NCBI GenBank assembly: GCA_903913355.1
Contig: CAIWKU010000272.1
Coordinates: 1-8,184, forward strand
DNA length: 8,184 bases
Origin: an uncultured Bacteroidota bacterium
GTDB taxonomy: Bacteria; Bacteroidota; Bacteroidia; Chitinophagales; Chitinophagaceae
Direction of reading: 5' to 3'
The notes beneath the pieces are model-generated. The model saw nothing but the letters and a program-made list of their open reading frames with translations, did no database searches and was not told the origin of the DNA. This document shows positions 5,668 to 8,184 of the stretch, in pieces (position 1 is the first letter of the stretch; every line of letters starts with the position of its first letter). The translations under genes were made by a program, and so were the position numbers.

Positions 5668-8184
5668 ATGACAAAGTTTTTAAGCAAGATAATAGGGTTC
5701 TCACTAAAGAGCCGATACTTCATTTTATTTTGTACTACGATATTGGTGATAACAGGTATTGTTACTTTCACCAAAATGCCAATAGAAGCATTTCCGGATG
5801 TTACCAATACAGAAATCAGTGTGATCACCCAATGGCCGGGTCGGAGTGCAGAGGAAGTTGAAAAATTTGTAACAATACCCATTGAGATAGCACTGAACCC
5901 GGTTCAACAAAAGATTAGCCTGAGATCAACCTCCATTTTTGGTTTATCCTATGTAAAGCTGATTTTTGAAGACAATGTAAAAGATCCTCAGGCCAGGCAG
6001 CAGGTAATGAACTTACTTCAAAATGCAACCTTGCCCAATGGAATTCAACCAGCTGTTCAACCGCCTACTGGGCCAACAGGAGAAATATTCAGGTATACCC
6101 TAACAAGCTCTGTTCGAGATGTTCGGGAACTGAAAACCTTACAGGATTGGGTAATAGATAGAAAATTGAGAGCGGTATCTGGGGTGGGGGATATCAATAG
6201 CTTCGGTGGCAAAACAAAAACCTATGAAATAAAAGTAGACCCGGGTAAGCTTACTACCTTAGGCATAACGCCATTGGATGTATTTACCGCTGTACAAAAA
6301 ACCAATATCAATATTGGGGGTGATATGATAATCCAGAATAACCAGGCGTTTGCAGTGCGTGGTATCGGGTTGCTGAATGATATCAATGAAATCAAAAATA
6401 TCATTGTTACAAATAATAATGGAGTACCCGTTTTGGTAAAAGATGTTGCACAGGTTGCCATATCCAATGTGCCCAGATTGGGTTGGGTAGGAAGATCGGA
6501 TGCAACTATTGACAAAAACGGCGTCAGGCATGTAACCGACGATAATGATGTAGTAGAAGCTATTGTAGTGATGCGAAAAGGGGAAAACCCTTCTGAGGTA
6601 GTAAAAGGGGTAAAAGAAAAAATTGATGAACTCAACAATGAAATTTTGCCTTCAGACACAAAAATTGTTCCTTATTACGATAGGGCGGACCTGATACAAT
6701 ATGCAACCGAAACAGTTCTTCATAATCTACTGGAAGGCGTATTGCTGGTAATTATCCTGATCTCCCTGTTTCTATTTAACTGGAGAGCTACGGTAATTGT
6801 AGCGATTATCATACCCATTTCATTATTATTTGCTTTTATCTGTCTGCATCTGCTGGGTATGAGCGCTAATCTTCTCTCATTAGGTGCTGTGGACTTTGGT
6901 ATTATACTGGATGGAACGATTGTAATGGTGGAAGGCATGTTTGTAATACTGGATCATAGAGCCGTTGAATTGGGTATGGAAAAGTTTAATAAAGTTAGTA
7001 AGCTGGGTATGATCAAAAAGGCAGGAGCACAAATCGGGAAGCGCCCATTTTTCCTGAATATTATTATTATTACAGCCTTATTACCCATTTTTGCATTCGA
7101 AAAAGTAGAAGGCAAAATGTTTTCTCCTCTTGCTTATACACTGGGTTTTGCCTTATTAGGATCACTGATTACTACGCTTACCTTGGTTCCGGTTCTGATA
7201 TCAGTCTTGCTTAATAAAAATATCAGAGAAAGACATAACCCCATAGTACATCCTCTCAAATCGTTCCTGTTGAACGGTTTTGTAAAAGCATATAAGCACA
7301 AAAAAATAGTTATTCCAATCGCTTTTCTGATAATGGCATTAGGTATTTATTCATATAAATTTCTCGGCTCTGAATTTTTACCGCAATTAAATGAAGGATC
7401 CATCTGGCTAAGGGTTCAGTTACCGTATAGTGTTTCCCTGGATAAGTCAACCGAGACGGCCAAACAGGTTAGGGATATTGTAATGAGTTTTCCGCAGGTC
7501 CAATATGCGGTTTCTCAAACAGGACGACCAGATGATGGCACCGACGTAACCGGTTTCTATAATAATGAGTTTGATGTTTTGTTATACCCTGAAAAGGAAT
7601 GGAAACCCAAACTAACCAAAGAGGAGTTAATTAATCAGATGAATGACAGATTAAAACAATTGCCTGGTACCAATCTAAATTTTTCACAGCCAATCATGGA
7701 TAACGTAGAAGAAGCTGTATCAGGTGTAAAAGGATCTATCTGTGTAAAAGTTTATGGTGATTCATTAACCTATATGGAACCCAAACTGAATGAAATTTAC
7801 AATGTATTAAAAAATGTAAAGGGTATCGAAGACCTGGGTATTATAAAAAACATAGGGCTGCCAGAATTGGATATTAACCTTGATCAGGAAAAAATGGCTT
7901 TATATGGAGTGGCCACGGCAGATGCTAATTCAGTAGTGGCAATGGCAATAGGTGGTTTGGCAGCATCTACTTTATATGAGGGTATTCAAACCTATGATAT
8001 CCGAATTCGCCTTCCGGAAGAATATAGGAAGTCAGCAGAGGATATTGGAAACTTACTGGTGCCTACTCAAAACGGTTCAAAAGTTCCCATCAAGGAAATT
8101 GCGACTGTTACACAAAAAACAGGGCCTTGTCTGATTTTCAGAGATGATAATAAAAGATATGCAGCCATTAAATTTTCTGTAAGG
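5668..8184 (+). CDS. CzcA-type heavy-metal RND efflux pump, 3' truncated by the window edge
   Basis: The inner-membrane, proton-driven pump of the system. The open frame runs 839 codons to the window edge without a stop; family members are about 1,040 residues, so roughly the last 200 are missing. The first membrane helix (about residues 17-34) is followed by KMPIEAFPDVTN, a standard RND opening. A periplasmic domain follows, then helices from about 350 with SANLLSLGAVDFGIILDG. D409, D415 and E422 in DFGIILDG...MVE have the same spacing as the proton-relay D402/D408/E415 of Cupriavidus CzcA, which marks the heavy-metal branch. The second periplasmic domain has FLPQLNEGSIWLR (about 570-582) and SQTGRPDDGTDVTGFY (616-631), typical of CzcA/CnrA-like rather than CusA-like pumps. 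The CusA periplasmic Met at the NEG segment is not present. Expected cargo is Co/Zn/Cd/Ni-type ions, but this is an inference. The ATG at 5668 is 22 bases after the adaptor stop. Confidence 0.93.
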   Translation, partial: MTKFLSKIIGFSLKSRYFILFCTTILVITGIVTFTKMPIEAFPDVTNTEISVITQWPGRSAEEVEKFVTIPIEIALNPVQQKISLRSTSIFGLSYVKLIFEDNVKDPQARQQVMNLLQNATLPNGIQPAVQPPTGPTGEIFRYTLTSSVRDVRELKTLQDWVIDRKLRAVSGVGDINSFGGKTKTYEIKVDPGKLTTLGITPLDVFTAVQKTNINIGGDMIIQNNQAFAVRGIGLLNDINEIKNIIVTNNNGVPVLVKDVAQVAISNVPRLGWVGRSDATIDKNGVRHVTDDNDVVEAIVVMRKGENPSEVVKGVKEKIDELNNEILPSDTKIVPYYDRADLIQYATETVLHNLLEGVLLVIILISLFLFNWRATVIVAIIIPISLLFAFICLHLLGMSANLLSLGAVDFGIILDGTIVMVEGMFVILDHRAVELGMEKFNKVSKLGMIKKAGAQIGKRPFFLNIIIITALLPIFAFEKVEGKMFSPLAYTLGFALLGSLITTLTLVPVLISVLLNKNIRERHNPIVHPLKSFLLNGFVKAYKHKKIVIPIAFLIMALGIYSYKFLGSEFLPQLNEGSIWLRVQLPYSVSLDKSTETAKQVRDIVMSFPQVQYAVSQTGRPDDGTDVTGFYNNEFDVLLYPEKEWKPKLTKEELINQMNDRLKQLPGTNLNFSQPIMDNVEEAVSGVKGSICVKVYGDSLTYMEPKLNEIYNVLKNVKGIEDLGIIKNIGLPELDINLDQEKMALYGVATADANSVVAMAIGGLAASTLYEGIQTYDIRIRLPEEYRKSAEDIGNLLVPTQNGSKVPIKEIATVTQKTGPCLIFRDDNKRYAAIKFSVR

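Noticed and set aside
6222..6659. Long minus-strand open frame (145 codons) within the RND pump gene, plus a nearby one at 6720-6938
   Set aside because: Both lie entirely opposite a well-supported conserved coding region and are Ser/Thr/Ile-rich, as expected of the antisense of a membrane protein gene. No independent start context or family signature is seen.
7952..8134. Plus-strand 60-codon open frame in another frame
   Set aside because: It sits inside the RND pump gene, whose own frame remains intact and conserved throughout; the alternative product resembles nothing.

Overview
The window looks like chromosomal DNA from a Bacteroidota bacterium, probably near the Chitinophagaceae/Sphingobacteriia. 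The evidence is AT-rich coding DNA, almost no Shine-Dalgarno sequences, a DUF4412-like secreted protein, a DUF6266 protein (a family I know from Bacteroidota), and a Bacteroidota-style heavy-metal RND efflux operon. All genes that can be supported lie on the + strand. This placement rests on protein and sequence style only; no rRNA or marker gene is present.

Layout: (1) bases 1-209 hold the C-terminal end of an unrecognised protein, followed by a spacer with a 16-bp inverted repeat. (2) Bases 400-1308 encode a secreted, DUF4412-like protein. (3) Bases 1309-1796 are a 488-base gene-free stretch unusually dense in palindromes: a nested CTTCGG/CCGAAG structure of about 126 bases, a 16-bp perfect palindrome with a 9-bp tandem repeat, and two adjacent perfect palindromes (12 and 14 bp) just before the next gene. 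(4) Bases 1797-2447 encode a DUF6266 protein, closed by a strong hairpin terminator. (5) From 2719 to the right edge there is a probable four-gene cluster: a small membrane-anchored or exported protein of unknown function, a TolC-type outer-membrane channel, a periplasmic adaptor lipoprotein, and a CzcA-type RND pump cut off by the window edge after 839 residues.

The last three genes form a complete tripartite exporter in czcCBA order. The RND protein takes its substrate from the periplasm or membrane and uses the proton gradient, the adaptor bridges to the channel, and the TolC-type protein opens through the outer membrane. The pump carries the D-D-E proton-relay spacing of heavy-metal RND proteins and an SQTGRPDDGTD-type periplasmic segment, which favours Co/Zn/Cd/Ni-type substrates over Cu/Ag. 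The small leading protein is the least explained member of the cluster. The most unusual non-coding feature is the palindrome-dense region next to the stand-alone DUF6266 gene. Whether that is a repeat element, an RNA leader or a recombination site cannot be decided from one window.
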